This document shows, one piece after another, positions 40,172 to 49,443 of a stretch of DNA of 64,000 nucleotides. The stretch lies in NCBI RefSeq assembly GCF_004402535.1, contig NZ_SOEY01000028.1:186001-250000 (forward strand), given 5' to 3'. Made by a program: the position numbers and the translations under genes. The stretch comes from Cryobacterium glaciale (lineage in GTDB: Bacteria > Actinomycetota > Actinomycetes > Actinomycetales > Microbacteriaceae). Position 1 is the first letter of the stretch. Every line of letters begins with the position of its first letter. The notes below the pieces were generated by a model. The model had not been told where the DNA came from, searched no databases, and saw only the letters and a list, made by a program, of their open reading frames with translations.

Positions 40172-43100
40172 CTGAGGTTCGCCTGCTGGGCCTGCCAGCG
40201 CAGCCGCGACACGGCCACGAGGTTCTGCACCGGCACCGGCGGTTCGCCGTAGCGGTCGGTGAGTTCGTCGAGCACGAGATCGATCTGGTCGTCGGTCGCG
40301 GTCGGCGAGCTCGCACTGGAGAGCTTCTGGTAGGCCTCGAGCCGCAGCCGTTCGCTGTCGACGAAGTCGTGCGGAATGTGCGCGTCCACCGGGAGCTCCA
40401 GCCGCAGTTCGGTCTGCCCCTCGGCGACGTCGCCGCGGAAGGTGCTCACGGCTTCACCGATCATGCGCAGGTACAGATCGAAGCCGACACCCGCGATGTG
40501 CCCGGCCTGCTCACCACCGAGCAGGTTGCCGGCACCGCGAATCTCGAGGTCTTTGAGCGCGACCTGCATACCGGCGCCGAGCTCGTTGTTCGCCGCGATG
40601 GTGGCGAGTCGGTCGTGCGCGGTCTCCGACAGCGGCTTGTTCTCGTCGTAGAGAAAGTAGGCGTAGGCGCGTTCGCGTCCACGCCCGACCCGGCCGCGCA
40701 GCTGGTGCAGCTGGCTCAGGCCGAACTTGTCGGCGCGGTCGATGATGATGGTGTTGGCGTTGTTGATGTCGAGGCCGGTCTCGATGATCGTGGTGCAGAC
40801 CAGGATGTCGAACTTGCGCTCCCAGAAATCGCCGACGACTTGTTCGAGCTGCGCCTCGGGCAGCTGCCCGTGTGCGATGGCGATACGCGCTTCCGGCACG
40901 AGCTCGGCGAGCTGCGTGGCGATGCGGTTGATGCTCGTGACCCGGTTGTGCACGAAGAAGATCTGTCCCTCACGCAACAGCTCACGACGGATCGCCGCGG
41001 CCACCTGCCGCTGCGAATACGGTCCGACGAAAGTCAGGATGGGGTGCCGGTCCTCCGGCGGCGTGGCCAGGGTCGACATCTCACGGATGCCGGTGACCGC
41101 CATCTCGAGGGACCGCGGGATGGGCGTCGCACTCATCGCGAGAATGTCGACGTTGGTCTTGAGTTTCTTCAGGGCATCTTTGTGCTCGACGCCGAAGCGC
41201 TGTTCCTCATCGATGATGACGAGGCCGAGATCCTTGAAGATGATCGACGGCGACAGCAGCCGGTGCGTGCCGATGACGACATCGACGGTGCCGTCGAGCA
41301 TGCCGGCGATGGTCTCCCGAGACTCCTTGTCGGTCTGGAACCGTGACAGGGCGCGCAGGTGGATGGGGAACCCGGCGAAGCGTTCCTTGAACGTCTCCAT
41401 GTGCTGGCTGACCAGCAGGGTGGTCGGCACGAGCATGGCCACCTGTTTGCCGTCCTGCACCGCCTTGAAGGCGGCACGAATGGCGACCTCGGTCTTGCCG
41501 AAACCGACGTCGCCGCTGAGCAGCCGGTCCATCGGAATGGGCCGTTCCATGTCGGCTTTGACCTCGTCGATGGTGGTGAGCTGGTCGGGCGTCTCGACGA
41601 ACGGGAAAGCCTCTTCGAGCTCGCGCTGCCACGGGGTGTCCGGCCCGAAAGCGTGCCCCTTGCTGGCCATGCGCGCCGAATACAGTTTGACCAGTTCAAC
41701 GGCGATGTCGCGCACCGCTTTACGTGCCTTGGTCTTGGCACTGGACCAGTCACTGCCGCCCATCTTGCTCAGGGTCGGCGCCTCACCGCCGACGTAGCGG
41801 GTGACCAGGTCAAGCTGGTCGGTCGGCACGTACAGCCGGTCGCCGGCGTGGCCGCGCTTCGACGGCGCGTACTCCAGCACGAGGTATTCGCGGGTGGTCT
41901 TCACCGGATTGCGACCGCCGCTCGACACCTCCCGCTGGGTGAGTTCGAGAAAACGACCGATACCGTGCGTCTGGTGCACGACATGGTCGCCTGGCACGAG
42001 CTGCAACGGGTCGACGACGTTCTTACGGCGGCTCGCAAGCTTCTTGATCTGCCGCTCGGAATAGCCGACGGTGCGCCCGTAGAACTCGCTCTCGCTGATC
42101 AGCGTGAGCTTGCTCTGCGGCAGTTCGAAACCATGATCGACGGATGCCTTCACCAGGTAGGCGATACCCGGTTCCGGTTCCAGCGGCCACACGTCCACCA
42201 CCCGCACCGGCAGCTCACGCTCGGCGAGCACCTGGGCGGCCCGTTCGACCAGACCGGCGCCCTGGGCGACGATGCCGACGACCCAGCCGTCGTGCAGCCG
42301 GGAAGCGACGTGACCCACGGCGCCGTCGACGCTGCCGGCGAAGGTGGGAACGGCATCCGCTTCGATGCGGATGGTGAGGAGCTCATCGAGCTCGAGGTGT
42401 TCGGGCAACACCGGCGCATCGGTCGGCGCGGCCTGGAAGGTGCTCAGGGTCCACCAGCTGTGCCCGGAGGCCGGCGCACCCGGCGCCGAGTACTTCACGC
42501 TGTCGCGCAGGCGGCCGAGGGTGAGAAAATCGCCCGATTCGAGGTCGATCGGCGCGTCGGCGCCCGCCGTGGCGGCGCTCCAGGCGGCGCCGAGAAACTC
42601 GCGGTTGGTCTCGGCGAGGCTGATGGCGCGGCTCGCAACCCGCTCCGGGGAGATCACCGCGATGGCGGCGTTGACGGGCAGGTAGTGGGTGACCGGTACG
42701 AGCCGGTCGACCAGGGCCGGCGCGAGGCTCTCCATGCCCTCGACCGGGATGCCCTCGGCGATCTTGGCGAGCAGGCCGGACAGGCTGGGAAATTCGTGCT
42801 GCATCTCGCGGGCGCGCTGCCGCACTGCGGGGCTCAGCAGCAGTTCCCGGCTGGGCGGCAGGCTCACCGAGGCGACCGGTTCGGGCAGGGAGCGCTGGTC
42901 GGCGACGCTGAACAGGCGAATCTGTTCGACCTCGTCGCCGAAGAACTCCACCCGGTACGGGTGGGAGGCCACCGGCGGGAACACGTCGAGGATGCCTCCG
43001 CGCACGGCGAACTCGCCGCGTCGGGTGACCATGTCGACGCGGGCGTAGGCCACATTGACCAGTTGCAGCACGATCGCCGCGAGGTCGTGGCCGCGCGCGC

Positions 43101-43557
43101 CGACCGTGAGTTCGATCGGTTCGTAGTCGGTGAGGTTGTCGGCGACCGGCTGCAGGGCGGCCCGCACCGAGGCGACCACGATGAGCGGATGCCGGCTGGC
43201 CGGGTCTTGCTCCTGCCACTCCCGCATGCGGCGCAGGGCGTGCAGACGTTTGCCGACGATCTCGGCACTCGGGCTGAGCCGTTCGTGCGGCAGGGTCTCC
43301 CAGGCCGGGAAATCGACGATTTCAGCACTGGTAGCGAAGCAGCCGAGGTTCTCGCGCAGCGCCTCGGATTCCCGACCGGTCGCGGTGATAACGAACAAGG
43401 CCTGGGCGTCGCCCGGCCGCAGGTCGAGCAGCGCGGCGAGCAGCGGGGCACGCAGTCCCTCGGTCAGCGAGAAATCGGCGTCCCGGCTGGCGTAGGCAAG
43501 GGCGTTGTCGAACGTGGAGGCGCGCGCGAGCGCTGCGATTAAGCCCTGAAGGATCAC
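39928..43557 (-). CDS. mfd: transcription-repair coupling factor Mfd
   Basis: 1209 residues, full length. Order: UvrB-homology module at the N-terminus, RNA polymerase-interacting domain (VVHQTHGIGRFLELTQREVS...LVLEYA...DRLYVPTDQLDLVTRYVGG), RecG-like translocase with Walker A LLSGDVGFGKTEVAIRAAFKA, DEEQ box VIIDEEQRFGVEHK, motif III MSATPIPRSLEMAVTGIREMS, later motifs DINNANTIIIDRADKFGLSQLHQLRGRVGRGRERAYAYF, and the C-terminal TRCF domain. It removes stalled polymerase and recruits UvrA. GTG at 43557. Its last 246 bases are duplicated downstream. Confidence 0.98.
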   Translation of the reverse strand: MILQGLIAALARASTFDNALAYASRDADFSLTEGLRAPLLAALLDLRPGDAQALFVITATGRESEALRENLGCFATSAEIVDFPAWETLPHERLSPSAEIVGKRLHALRRMREWQEQDPASRHPLIVVASVRAALQPVADNLTDYEPIELTVGARGHDLAAIVLQLVNVAYARVDMVTRRGEFAVRGGILDVFPPVASHPYRVEFFGDEVEQIRLFSVADQRSLPEPVASVSLPPSRELLLSPAVRQRAREMQHEFPSLSGLLAKIAEGIPVEGMESLAPALVDRLVPVTHYLPVNAAIAVISPERVASRAISLAETNREFLGAAWSAATAGADAPIDLESGDFLTLGRLRDSVKYSAPGAPASGHSWWTLSTFQAAPTDAPVLPEHLELDELLTIRIEADAVPTFAGSVDGAVGHVASRLHDGWVVGIVAQGAGLVERAAQVLAERELPVRVVDVWPLEPEPGIAYLVKASVDHGFELPQSKLTLISESEFYGRTVGYSERQIKKLASRRKNVVDPLQLVPGDHVVHQTHGIGRFLELTQREVSSGGRNPVKTTREYLVLEYAPSKRGHAGDRLYVPTDQLDLVTRYVGGEAPTLSKMGGSDWSSAKTKARKAVRDIAVELVKLYSARMASKGHAFGPDTPWQRELEEAFPFVETPDQLTTIDEVKADMERPIPMDRLLSGDVGFGKTEVAIRAAFKAVQDGKQVAMLVPTTLLVSQHMETFKERFAGFPIHLRALSRFQTDKESRETIAGMLDGTVDVVIGTHRLLSPSIIFKDLGLVIIDEEQRFGVEHKDALKKLKTNVDILAMSATPIPRSLEMAVTGIREMSTLATPPEDRHPILTFVGPYSQRQVAAAIRRELLREGQIFFVHNRVTSINRIATQLAELVPEARIAIAHGQLPEAQLEQVVGDFWERKFDILVCTTIIETGLDINNANTIIIDRADKFGLSQLHQLRGRVGRGRERAYAYFLYDENKPLSETAHDRLATIAANNELGAGMQVALKDLEIRGAGNLLGGEQAGHIAGVGFDLYLRMIGEAVSTFRGDVAEGQTELRLELPVDAHIPHDFVDSERLRLEAYQKLSSASSPTATDDQIDLVLDELTDRYGEPPVPVQNLVAVSRLRWQAQQANLSEVVAMGSNLRVAPAELADSIQVRLQRMYPGSRYVSSTGALSVPMPRPNGEPLGDNALIEWTKALLTAIFPPAVPSVAAKA

Positions 43558-43570
43558 TGAACGAGTCTAC

Positions 43571-44155
43571 CTACGCGGGCGAGTGGAACTTCTGCTGCGC
43601 GGCCACGACGCCGTCGGAGGCGATCAATTCGATCGCGTCAGCGGCATCCGCTATCAGGTTGGGCAGAATGCTGCGCTCGGCGGAGGCAAAGTCGTGCAGC
43701 ACGAAATCGGCCGCATTCTGGCGGCCGGGCGGGCGCCCGATGCCCATGCGGATGCGAATGAAATCGTTGGTTCCGGTGGCGGCGATGATGTCACGCAGAC
43801 CGTTGTGACCGCCGTGACCGCCGCCGACCTTGATCTTGAGCGTGTCGAAGGGCAGGTCGAGGTCGTCGTGCACCACGATGAGCCGGCCGACGGGCAGCGA
43901 ATAGAACCGCAGCAGCGCAGCGACCGGGCTGCCGGAGACGTTCATGAACGTGGTGGGCTTGGCCAGCACCAGTTTGGGTCCATTGGGGGAAAGCCGCCCC
44001 TCGGCGACGAGGGCGGCCGTTTTGTGACGCTTGAAGTTGGACGGGAGACGCTCGGCGAGCTGCGCCGCCACCATCTGCCCGACGTTGTGCCGGTTGCCGG
44101 CGTAGTCGGGCCCGGGGTTGCCGAGCCCGACTACGAGCCACAGGTTCGTTTCCAG
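43571..44155 (-). CDS. pth: peptidyl-tRNA hydrolase, probable CTG start
   Basis: 194 residues. Pth landmarks: LVVGLGNPGPDYAGNRHNVG with the catalytic His in RHNVG, KPTTFMNVSG, VVHDDLDLPF and GGGHGGHNGLRDI. It frees tRNA from dropped-off peptidyl-tRNA. The first in-frame ATG falls after the essential LGNPG/HNVG segment, so it cannot be the start. The natural start region has no ATG, GTG or TTG, but CTG at 44155-44153 is placed six bases after a perfect GGAGG (44162-44166), making CTG the likely initiator. Sits between mfd and rplY as usual. Confidence 0.9.
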   Translation of the reverse strand: METNLWLVVGLGNPGPDYAGNRHNVGQMVAAQLAERLPSNFKRHKTAALVAEGRLSPNGPKLVLAKPTTFMNVSGSPVAALLRFYSLPVGRLIVVHDDLDLPFDTLKIKVGGGHGGHNGLRDIIAATGTNDFIRIRMGIGRPPGRQNAADFVLHDFASAERSILPNLIADAADAIELIASDGVVAAQQKFHSPA

Positions 44156-44211
44156 GGGATTCCTCCGCTTGAGTGTTGGAAAGCCCTGGGCGAACCAGTT
44201 GAAGATGAGTG

Positions 44212-44823
44212 CTACGCGGCGGGCGTGGCGGCCGGGGTGCCGGCCGTGATGACCTCGGTCTCGGCCTCGGCTTCGTCTTCGCCACGCGGGGTGTGGATGT
44301 AGACGACGAGGGCATCTTCGTCGGAGATGAGAACGGCGCCGTCGGGCAGCGGAACGTCCTTGGCGTGGATCTGGGCGCCGTCTTCGAGGCCTTCGATCGA
44401 CACGGTGACGTTCTCGGGAATGTTGGTCGCTTCGACCTCGAGCAGCAGGGTCTTGGTGTCGAAGTCGGCGATCGTGCCGGCGAAGGACTCGCCCGACATG
44501 TGCACCTGAACTTCAACCTGAACCTTTTCGCCCTTGCGCACGACGACGAGGTCGATGTGCTCGATGATGGCCTTCACCGGGTCCTTCTGGACGTCCTTGA
44601 CCAGCACGAGCTGCTTGGCGCCCTCGATGTCGAGCTCGAGGAGCATGTTGGCGCGACGCAGCAGCAGCGCGATGCGGTGGGCGGGCAGCGACACGTGCAC
44701 CGGCTCGGTGCCGTGGCCGTAGATGACGGCCGGGATCTTGCCGAGCACGCGCAGCTTGCGGGCCGCGCCCTTGCCGAAGCTTTCGCGCAGTTCAGCGGCG
44801 ACGGCGGTAACTTCTTTAGCCAT
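44212..44823 (-). CDS. rplY: 50S ribosomal protein L25/Ctc
   Basis: 203 residues of the long (CTC/TL5) form: an N-terminal 5S-rRNA-binding L25 domain (ESFGKGAARKLRVLGKIPAVIYGHG, HIDLVVVRKGEKVQVEVQVH) plus a C-terminal beta domain (PENVTVSIEGLEDGAQIHAKDVPLPDG) and an acidic Ala/Glu tail. GGAG precedes the ATG. First gene of the rplY-pth-mfd string. Confidence 0.96.
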   Translation of the reverse strand: MAKEVTAVAAELRESFGKGAARKLRVLGKIPAVIYGHGTEPVHVSLPAHRIALLLRRANMLLELDIEGAKQLVLVKDVQKDPVKAIIEHIDLVVVRKGEKVQVEVQVHMSGESFAGTIADFDTKTLLLEVEATNIPENVTVSIEGLEDGAQIHAKDVPLPDGAVLISDEDALVVYIHTPRGEDEAEAETEVITAGTPAATPAA

Positions 44824-45069
44824 GATATTTCTCCTTGCGGGCGTGGGCCCAGGTCGTGGGATAGTGATTCAACTCGAACGCATGTCAGCGTGAGGAAAAG
44901 CCCAGGGCCTCGTCCGCCGCGTCGATAACGGATGCCGCCGGCCCACTATACTGGCCCGGCCGTATCCCTCGCCGAAGTTCGTACTCAAGCTTACACAGTT
45001 CGGGCGGAGCCTGCAGCCCGGGCGTGTCGCACGCCGCGCTGGTGACGACGCAGGCGTTAGGGTCGGAGC
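44824..45069. promoter_or_regulatory. divergent region between rplY and the gluconate regulator
   Basis: 246 bases without a gene. On the minus strand TATAGT (about 44945-44950) is a good -10 box for rplY. No convincing -35 box or operator was found for the regulator gene on the plus strand. AACGGATGCCGCCGGC here recurs in the hairpin after gnd. Confidence 0.4.
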
Positions 45070-45783
45070 ATGCCATCCAGCCTGCACAACCGCGTGGTCG
45101 AGGCGGTGGGCACCCCCATCGTCGACGGCCGCACGCCGGCCGGAACCGTCATGCTCGCCGACGAGATCGCGCGCACCCAGGGTGTCAGCCGATCGGTCGT
45201 GCGCGAGGCCGTGCGCGTGCTCGCCGCCATGGGGCTGGTCGAATCGGTCAAGCGCGTCGGAATCCGGGTGCGTCCGCAATCGGTGTGGAACGCGTTCGAT
45301 CCTCTGCTCATCCGCTGGCGTCTGGCCGGGGCGGGGCGCGGCGCGCAGCTGCGTTCACTGACCGAACTGCGGGCATCCGTTGAGCCGATGGCCGCCGAAC
45401 TGGCCGCCCGACACTGCCCGCAGGTCATGTCGGGCGAACTCATGACCGTGGCCGCGCAGATGCGCACGGTCGGGCGGTCCGGTGACCTGGAGCGTTTTCT
45501 CGAGTTGGACATCCACTTTCACCGGCTCGTGCTGCACGGATCGGGCAACGAGATGTTCGCCAAACTCGACGAGGTGATCGCGGCAGTGCTGTCGGGGCGC
45601 ACCGGCCTCGGCCTCATGCCGGCCCACCCGCACGAAACCGCCCTGCAGTGGCACGTCGACGTGGCCGACGCCATCCAGGGCGGCCATCCCCTGCAGGCCC
45701 GCGAGTCGATGGAACTGATCATGCGGCGCACCATCGCCGAAGTGGAAGAGGCCTGGGCCGATACGCCCCGGCTCTTCTTCTAG
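45070..45783 (+). CDS. FadR/GntR-family regulator of gluconate genes
   Basis: 237 residues: GntR winged helix (DEIARTQGVSRSVVREAVRVLAAMGLVESVKRVGIRVRP) and a FadR-type helical ligand domain (LRASVEPMAAELAARH, LDIHFHRLVLHGSGNEMF, HVDVADAIQGGHPLQARESMELIM) with His and Asp residues expected to bind a metal and a sugar acid. It converges on the gluconate permease gene with eight bases between stops, which suggests that it controls the permease, kinase and dehydrogenase in response to gluconate or its phosphate. Confidence 0.88.
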   Translation: MPSSLHNRVVEAVGTPIVDGRTPAGTVMLADEIARTQGVSRSVVREAVRVLAAMGLVESVKRVGIRVRPQSVWNAFDPLLIRWRLAGAGRGAQLRSLTELRASVEPMAAELAARHCPQVMSGELMTVAAQMRTVGRSGDLERFLELDIHFHRLVLHGSGNEMFAKLDEVIAAVLSGRTGLGLMPAHPHETALQWHVDVADAIQGGHPLQARESMELIMRRTIAEVEEAWADTPRLFF

Positions 45784-45790
45784 ACGCAGG

Positions 45791-47191
45791 TCAGAACAGG
45801 CTCGCCACGAGGTAGATGGCGAGGGCAATCGTGAAGCCGACGATTCCGACCAGGGCCTGACCGACGGTCCAGGTCTTGAGCGTGGTCTTGGTATCCATGC
45901 CGAAGAACCGGCTGACCAGCCAGAAGCCGGAGTCGTTGACGTGCCCGGCGAAGACCGACCCGGCGGCCAGTGCCAGCACGATAGCGGCGAGCTCGACCGG
46001 GTTGAACGTGCTGTTGCCCATCACGACCGGTTGCAGGAGCGCCGCGGTAGTGGTCAGGGCTACGGTCGCTGATCCCTGCGCGATGCGCACGAGAGCGGCT
46101 ATCACGAAACCGGCCACGATCACCGGCAGGCCGATGGCGTCGAGCGACTCGGCCAGGGCGTTACCGATCCCGCTGGCACGCAGCACGCCGCCGAACATGC
46201 CGCCGGCGCCGGTGATCAGGATGACGGCCGAGACCGGGCCGAGCGCGCTGTCGACGACGGACTCGACGAGGGTGGCCGACTTGCGCTTCTTCCAGCCGAG
46301 CAGGGCCATGGCGAGCACCACGGTGATCAGCAGGGCCACCGGGGTCTCACCGATGGCGCGCAGGATTTGCACCCAGGCGTCGTCGAGGGAGACCAGCCCG
46401 GCGGTGGCGGCCATGTTGAGGCCGGTGTTGAGAAAGATCAGGCCGATCGGCAGCAGGAGCAGGGTCATGATGATGCCGACACGGGGCGCGGAGGCGAACT
46501 CGGTGAAGTTACCGGTGCTGCCGCGCAGGATGGACGGCACGGGGATGTCGTACTTGCGGCCGACGTAGCGACCGAACAGGTGACCGACGACGTACCAGGT
46601 GGGCAGGGCCACCAAGAGGCCGAAGATCAACACGAGTCCCACGTCGGCGCCGAGCAGGCCGGTCGCAGCGACGGGCCCCGGGTGCGGGGGCACGAAGATG
46701 TGCATGACCGAGAAGGCCACGGCCGACGGGAACGCATAGCCGAGGAAGGATCCGCCGAGGCGTCGCGCGACGGCGAAGATGATCGGCAGCATGACCACGA
46801 GGCCGGCGTCGAAGAAGATTGGAAAACCGAGCATGAGCGATGCGACCGCGAGGGCGATCGGCGCGCGCTTCTCTCCGAAACGGGAGATCAGGGCATCCGT
46901 CAGTACTTGCGCGCCACCGCTGGTCTCGAGCATGCGACCGAGCATCGCGCCGAGGCCCACGAGCAGGGCGACGCCGGCGAGGGTGCCGCCGAAGCCATCG
47001 AGCAGGGTCGGCATGAGGCGCACCGTCGGGATGCCGGTGGCGACGGCGGTGAGCAGGCTCACGATGATCAGCGACAGGAAGGCGTGCACCTTGAACTTCA
47101 TGATGAGCACGAGGAGCACCGCGATGGCGCCGGCGGCGACGCCGAGCAATCCGGGGGTGCCGAGCACCCAGTTCATTTCAAGATCGGTCAT
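45791..47191 (-). CDS. gntP: gluconate permease
   Basis: 466 residues of the GntP family with about twelve to fourteen membrane helices. Landmarks: LDGFGGTLAGVALLVGLGAMLGRMLETSGGAQ, HIFVPPHPGPVAATGLLGADVG, GMFGGVLRASGIG, RIAQGSATVALTT and HVNDSGFWLVSRFFGMD. It imports gluconate with protons. ATG at 47191 overlaps the gntK stop by one base (TGATG), so kinase and permease are translationally coupled. Confidence 0.93.
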   Translation of the reverse strand: MTDLEMNWVLGTPGLLGVAAGAIAVLLVLIMKFKVHAFLSLIIVSLLTAVATGIPTVRLMPTLLDGFGGTLAGVALLVGLGAMLGRMLETSGGAQVLTDALISRFGEKRAPIALAVASLMLGFPIFFDAGLVVMLPIIFAVARRLGGSFLGYAFPSAVAFSVMHIFVPPHPGPVAATGLLGADVGLVLIFGLLVALPTWYVVGHLFGRYVGRKYDIPVPSILRGSTGNFTEFASAPRVGIIMTLLLLPIGLIFLNTGLNMAATAGLVSLDDAWVQILRAIGETPVALLITVVLAMALLGWKKRKSATLVESVVDSALGPVSAVILITGAGGMFGGVLRASGIGNALAESLDAIGLPVIVAGFVIAALVRIAQGSATVALTTTAALLQPVVMGNSTFNPVELAAIVLALAAGSVFAGHVNDSGFWLVSRFFGMDTKTTLKTWTVGQALVGIVGFTIALAIYLVASLF

Positions 47192-47703
47192 CAGTGAGCT
47201 ATCCCTTTGTGGATCAGGCCGACGAGCTCGTCGGGGGTATGGATGAGGTCGACGCGGAGACCCGCTTCGTCGGCGGCGAGGGGTTCGAGCGTCGCGAATT
47301 GCGAGTCGAGCAGGGTGGGCGGCATATATTCGTGGTTGCGGTGGGTCAGACGCTCGGCGATGAGTTCCTGGCTGCCGTAGAGCTCGGCGAAGACCAGGGT
47401 CGGCACGAAGGAACGCAGCAGGTCGCGGTAGCTGCGCTTCAAGGCCGAACAAGCCACGACGAGGGGGTCGCCCTGGTGCAGCGACGCCGCCAGCGTCTCG
47501 CCGATTCGGGTGAGCCAGGGCAGCCGATCGTCATCGGTGAGCGGATGTCCGGACGCCATCTTGGCGCGTGCCACCTCGCTGTGCAGGTCGTCACCGTCGA
47601 GAAAGCGCAAGGCCCTGGCCTCCGCCAGTGCGAGGCCGACGGTCGATTTGCCGCAACCCTGAACGCCCATCACGACGATAGGGGTGTAGAAGTGATCAGG
47701 CAT
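47191..47703 (-). CDS. gntK: gluconokinase
   Basis: 170 residues of the GntK P-loop kinase family: Walker A VMGVQGCGKSTVG, FLDGDDLHSEVARAKMASGHPLTDDDRLPWL (gluconate-binding region), VVACSALKRSYRDLLR and RNHEYMPPTLLDSQFATLEPL. It phosphorylates gluconate to 6-phosphogluconate, the substrate of the divergent gnd gene. First gene of the kinase-permease operon. Confidence 0.95.
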   Translation of the reverse strand: MPDHFYTPIVVMGVQGCGKSTVGLALAEARALRFLDGDDLHSEVARAKMASGHPLTDDDRLPWLTRIGETLAASLHQGDPLVVACSALKRSYRDLLRSFVPTLVFAELYGSQELIAERLTHRNHEYMPPTLLDSQFATLEPLAADEAGLRVDLIHTPDELVGLIHKGIAH

Positions 47704-47758
47704 GGTGCTCCTTCGCCGGCCGCTGCTTCATTGCATCGAATTACGACGCAACACGCAC

Positions 47759-47775
47759 GTAATAAATCTGATTAC
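47759..47775. promoter_or_regulatory. candidate operator for the gluconate regulator
   Basis: GTAAT and ATTAC form a 5-bp inverted repeat with a seven-base spacer in an AT-rich island upstream of gntK. FadR/GntR operators are often short palindromes of this kind. Position fits, binding is unproven. Confidence 0.4.
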
Positions 47776-47813
47776 AACGAGCACGCTAACACTTAAATCT
47801 GCTTCAATGAAAT

Positions 47814-47850
47814 CGGGCCTGACCCCCGCTTGCGGGACCGATCAGGCCCG
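47814..47850. repeat. nested inverted repeat upstream of gnd
   Basis: CGGGCCTGA (47814-47822) pairs with TCAGGCCCG (47842-47850), and CCCGC-TT-GCGGG forms an inner stem. Located between the divergent gntK and gnd genes, just upstream of TAAACT (47856-47861), a possible gnd -10 box. It might be an operator or insulate the two promoters. Confidence 0.6.
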
Positions 47851-47900
47851 TGGGCTAAACTCGCAGGTGGTCTGCTCAATACAGCCCCGAAGGAGAAAAC

Positions 47901-49358
47901 GTGTCAGAGTCCGGTTCAGCACAGGCAAATATTGGTGTCGTCGGTCTGGCGGTGATGGGCTCGAACCTCGCCCGCAACCTCGCCGGCCGCGAGGGAAACA
48001 CCGTCGCGGTCTACAACCGCTCCCCCGAACGCACCCGCCTGCTCACAACCGAGCACCCCGAGGCCAACTTCGTCGCGTCCGAGAACATCGCCGATTTCGT
48101 CGCCTCGCTGAGCAAGCCTCGCACCGCGATCATCATGGTGCAGGCCGGCCGCGGCACCGACGCCGTCATCTCTCAGCTCTCCGAGCTGTTCGAACCCGGC
48201 GACATCATCGTTGACGGCGGCAACGCCGAATTCACCGACACCATCCGTCGCGAGAAGGAGCAGAGTGCCAAGGGACTCAACTTCGTCGGCGCCGGCATCT
48301 CCGGTGGCGAAGAGGGCGCCCTCAACGGCCCGAGCATCATGCCCGGCGGCTCGGTCGAGGCGTACAAAACCCTCGGCCCGATCCTCGAATCCATCGCCGC
48401 CGTCGTCGACGGTGTGCCCTGCGTCACCCACATCGGCACCGACGGCGCCGGCCACTTCGTCAAGATGATCCACAACGGCATCGAATACGCCGACATGCAA
48501 CTCATCGCTGAGGCCTACGACCTGCTCCGCAAGGTCGGCGGGCACTCCCCCGAGGCCATCGCCGAGGTCTTCACCGACTGGAACAGCGGGGAACTCAACA
48601 GCTACCTGATCGAGATCACCGCGGAGATTCTGCGCCAGGTCGACGCGAAGACCGGCGAGCCGTTCATCGACGTCGTACTCGACGAGGCCGGCTCCAAGGG
48701 AACCGGCGTCTGGACCGTGCAGAACGCCCTCGACCTCGGCGTTCCGGTCGGCGGCATCGCCGAGGCCGTCTTCGCCCGCGCGGTCTCAGCGCACCCGGAG
48801 CAGCGCGGACCGGTGCGCGCCACCCTCACCGCTCGCCCCGAGATCGCCGTCGTCGGCCACACCTTCCAGGAAGACGTGCGCCAGGCCCTCTACGCCTCGA
48901 AGATCGTCGCCTACGCGCAGGGATTCGACGCGATCATCGCCGGTGCGAAGAAGTACAACTGGAACATCGACAAGGGCGCCATCGCCACCATCTGGCGCGG
49001 CGGCTGCATCATTCGCGCCCAGTTCCTCAACCGCATCGTCGACGCTTACATCAACGACCCCTCCATCCCGAGCCTGCTCGTTGACCCGTACTTCGCCGAG
49101 GCCGTTGCCTCCGGTGAGGCAGCCTGGCGCCGCGTGGTCTCGACCGCCGCGCTGTCGGGCATCCCGGTTCCCGGATTCGGTTCCAGCCTCAGCTATTTCG
49201 ACTCGCTCGCGAGCGAGCGCCTGCCGGCCGCTCTGGTGCAGGGTCAGCGCGACTTCTTCGGAGCGCACACCTACCACCGCGTGGACATGCCCGGCACCTT
49301 CCACACCCTGTGGTCGGGCGACCGCAGTGAGATCGCCACCGAGGCGTCCACGCACTGA
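47901..49358 (+). CDS. gnd: 6-phosphogluconate dehydrogenase (decarboxylating)
   Basis: 485 residues. NADP-binding GVVGLAVMGSNLARNLAGREGNTVAVYNRS, the GISGGEEGALNGPSIMPGG and KMIHNGIEYADMQLIAEAYDLL substrate motifs, and the C-terminal DFFGAHTYHRVDMPGTFHTLW, all typical of the long GndA form. It converts 6-phosphogluconate to ribulose 5-phosphate, giving NADPH and CO2. GTG at 47901 follows AAGGAG. It completes the gluconate module with the divergent gntK-gntP. Confidence 0.97.
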   Translation: MSESGSAQANIGVVGLAVMGSNLARNLAGREGNTVAVYNRSPERTRLLTTEHPEANFVASENIADFVASLSKPRTAIIMVQAGRGTDAVISQLSELFEPGDIIVDGGNAEFTDTIRREKEQSAKGLNFVGAGISGGEEGALNGPSIMPGGSVEAYKTLGPILESIAAVVDGVPCVTHIGTDGAGHFVKMIHNGIEYADMQLIAEAYDLLRKVGGHSPEAIAEVFTDWNSGELNSYLIEITAEILRQVDAKTGEPFIDVVLDEAGSKGTGVWTVQNALDLGVPVGGIAEAVFARAVSAHPEQRGPVRATLTARPEIAVVGHTFQEDVRQALYASKIVAYAQGFDAIIAGAKKYNWNIDKGAIATIWRGGCIIRAQFLNRIVDAYINDPSIPSLLVDPYFAEAVASGEAAWRRVVSTAALSGIPVPGFGSSLSYFDSLASERLPAALVQGQRDFFGAHTYHRVDMPGTFHTLWSGDRSEIATEASTH

Positions 49359-49369
49359 TCATCCGCGTT

Positions 49370-49423
49370 GCCGGCCGGCAGCATCCATTTCTCACGCGCT
49401 GAGAACGGATGCCGCCGGCCGGC
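49370..49423 (+). terminator. long nested hairpin after gnd
   Basis: GCCGGCCGGC plus GCATCC on the left pair with GGATGC plus GCCGGCCGGC on the right with one mismatch, and TTCTCA/TGAGAA continue the stem to a five-base loop. It begins 11 bases after the gnd stop. It should terminate gnd before the next gene at 49444. Confidence 0.75.
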
Positions 49424-49443
49424 TCTGAAAGAAGGGGGCAGCC

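Noticed and set aside
41359-43542. Long plus-strand open frame opposite mfd
   Set aside because: Antisense shadow of Mfd with composition typical of complement frames (Gly/His/Arg/Asp rich) and no recognisable motif.
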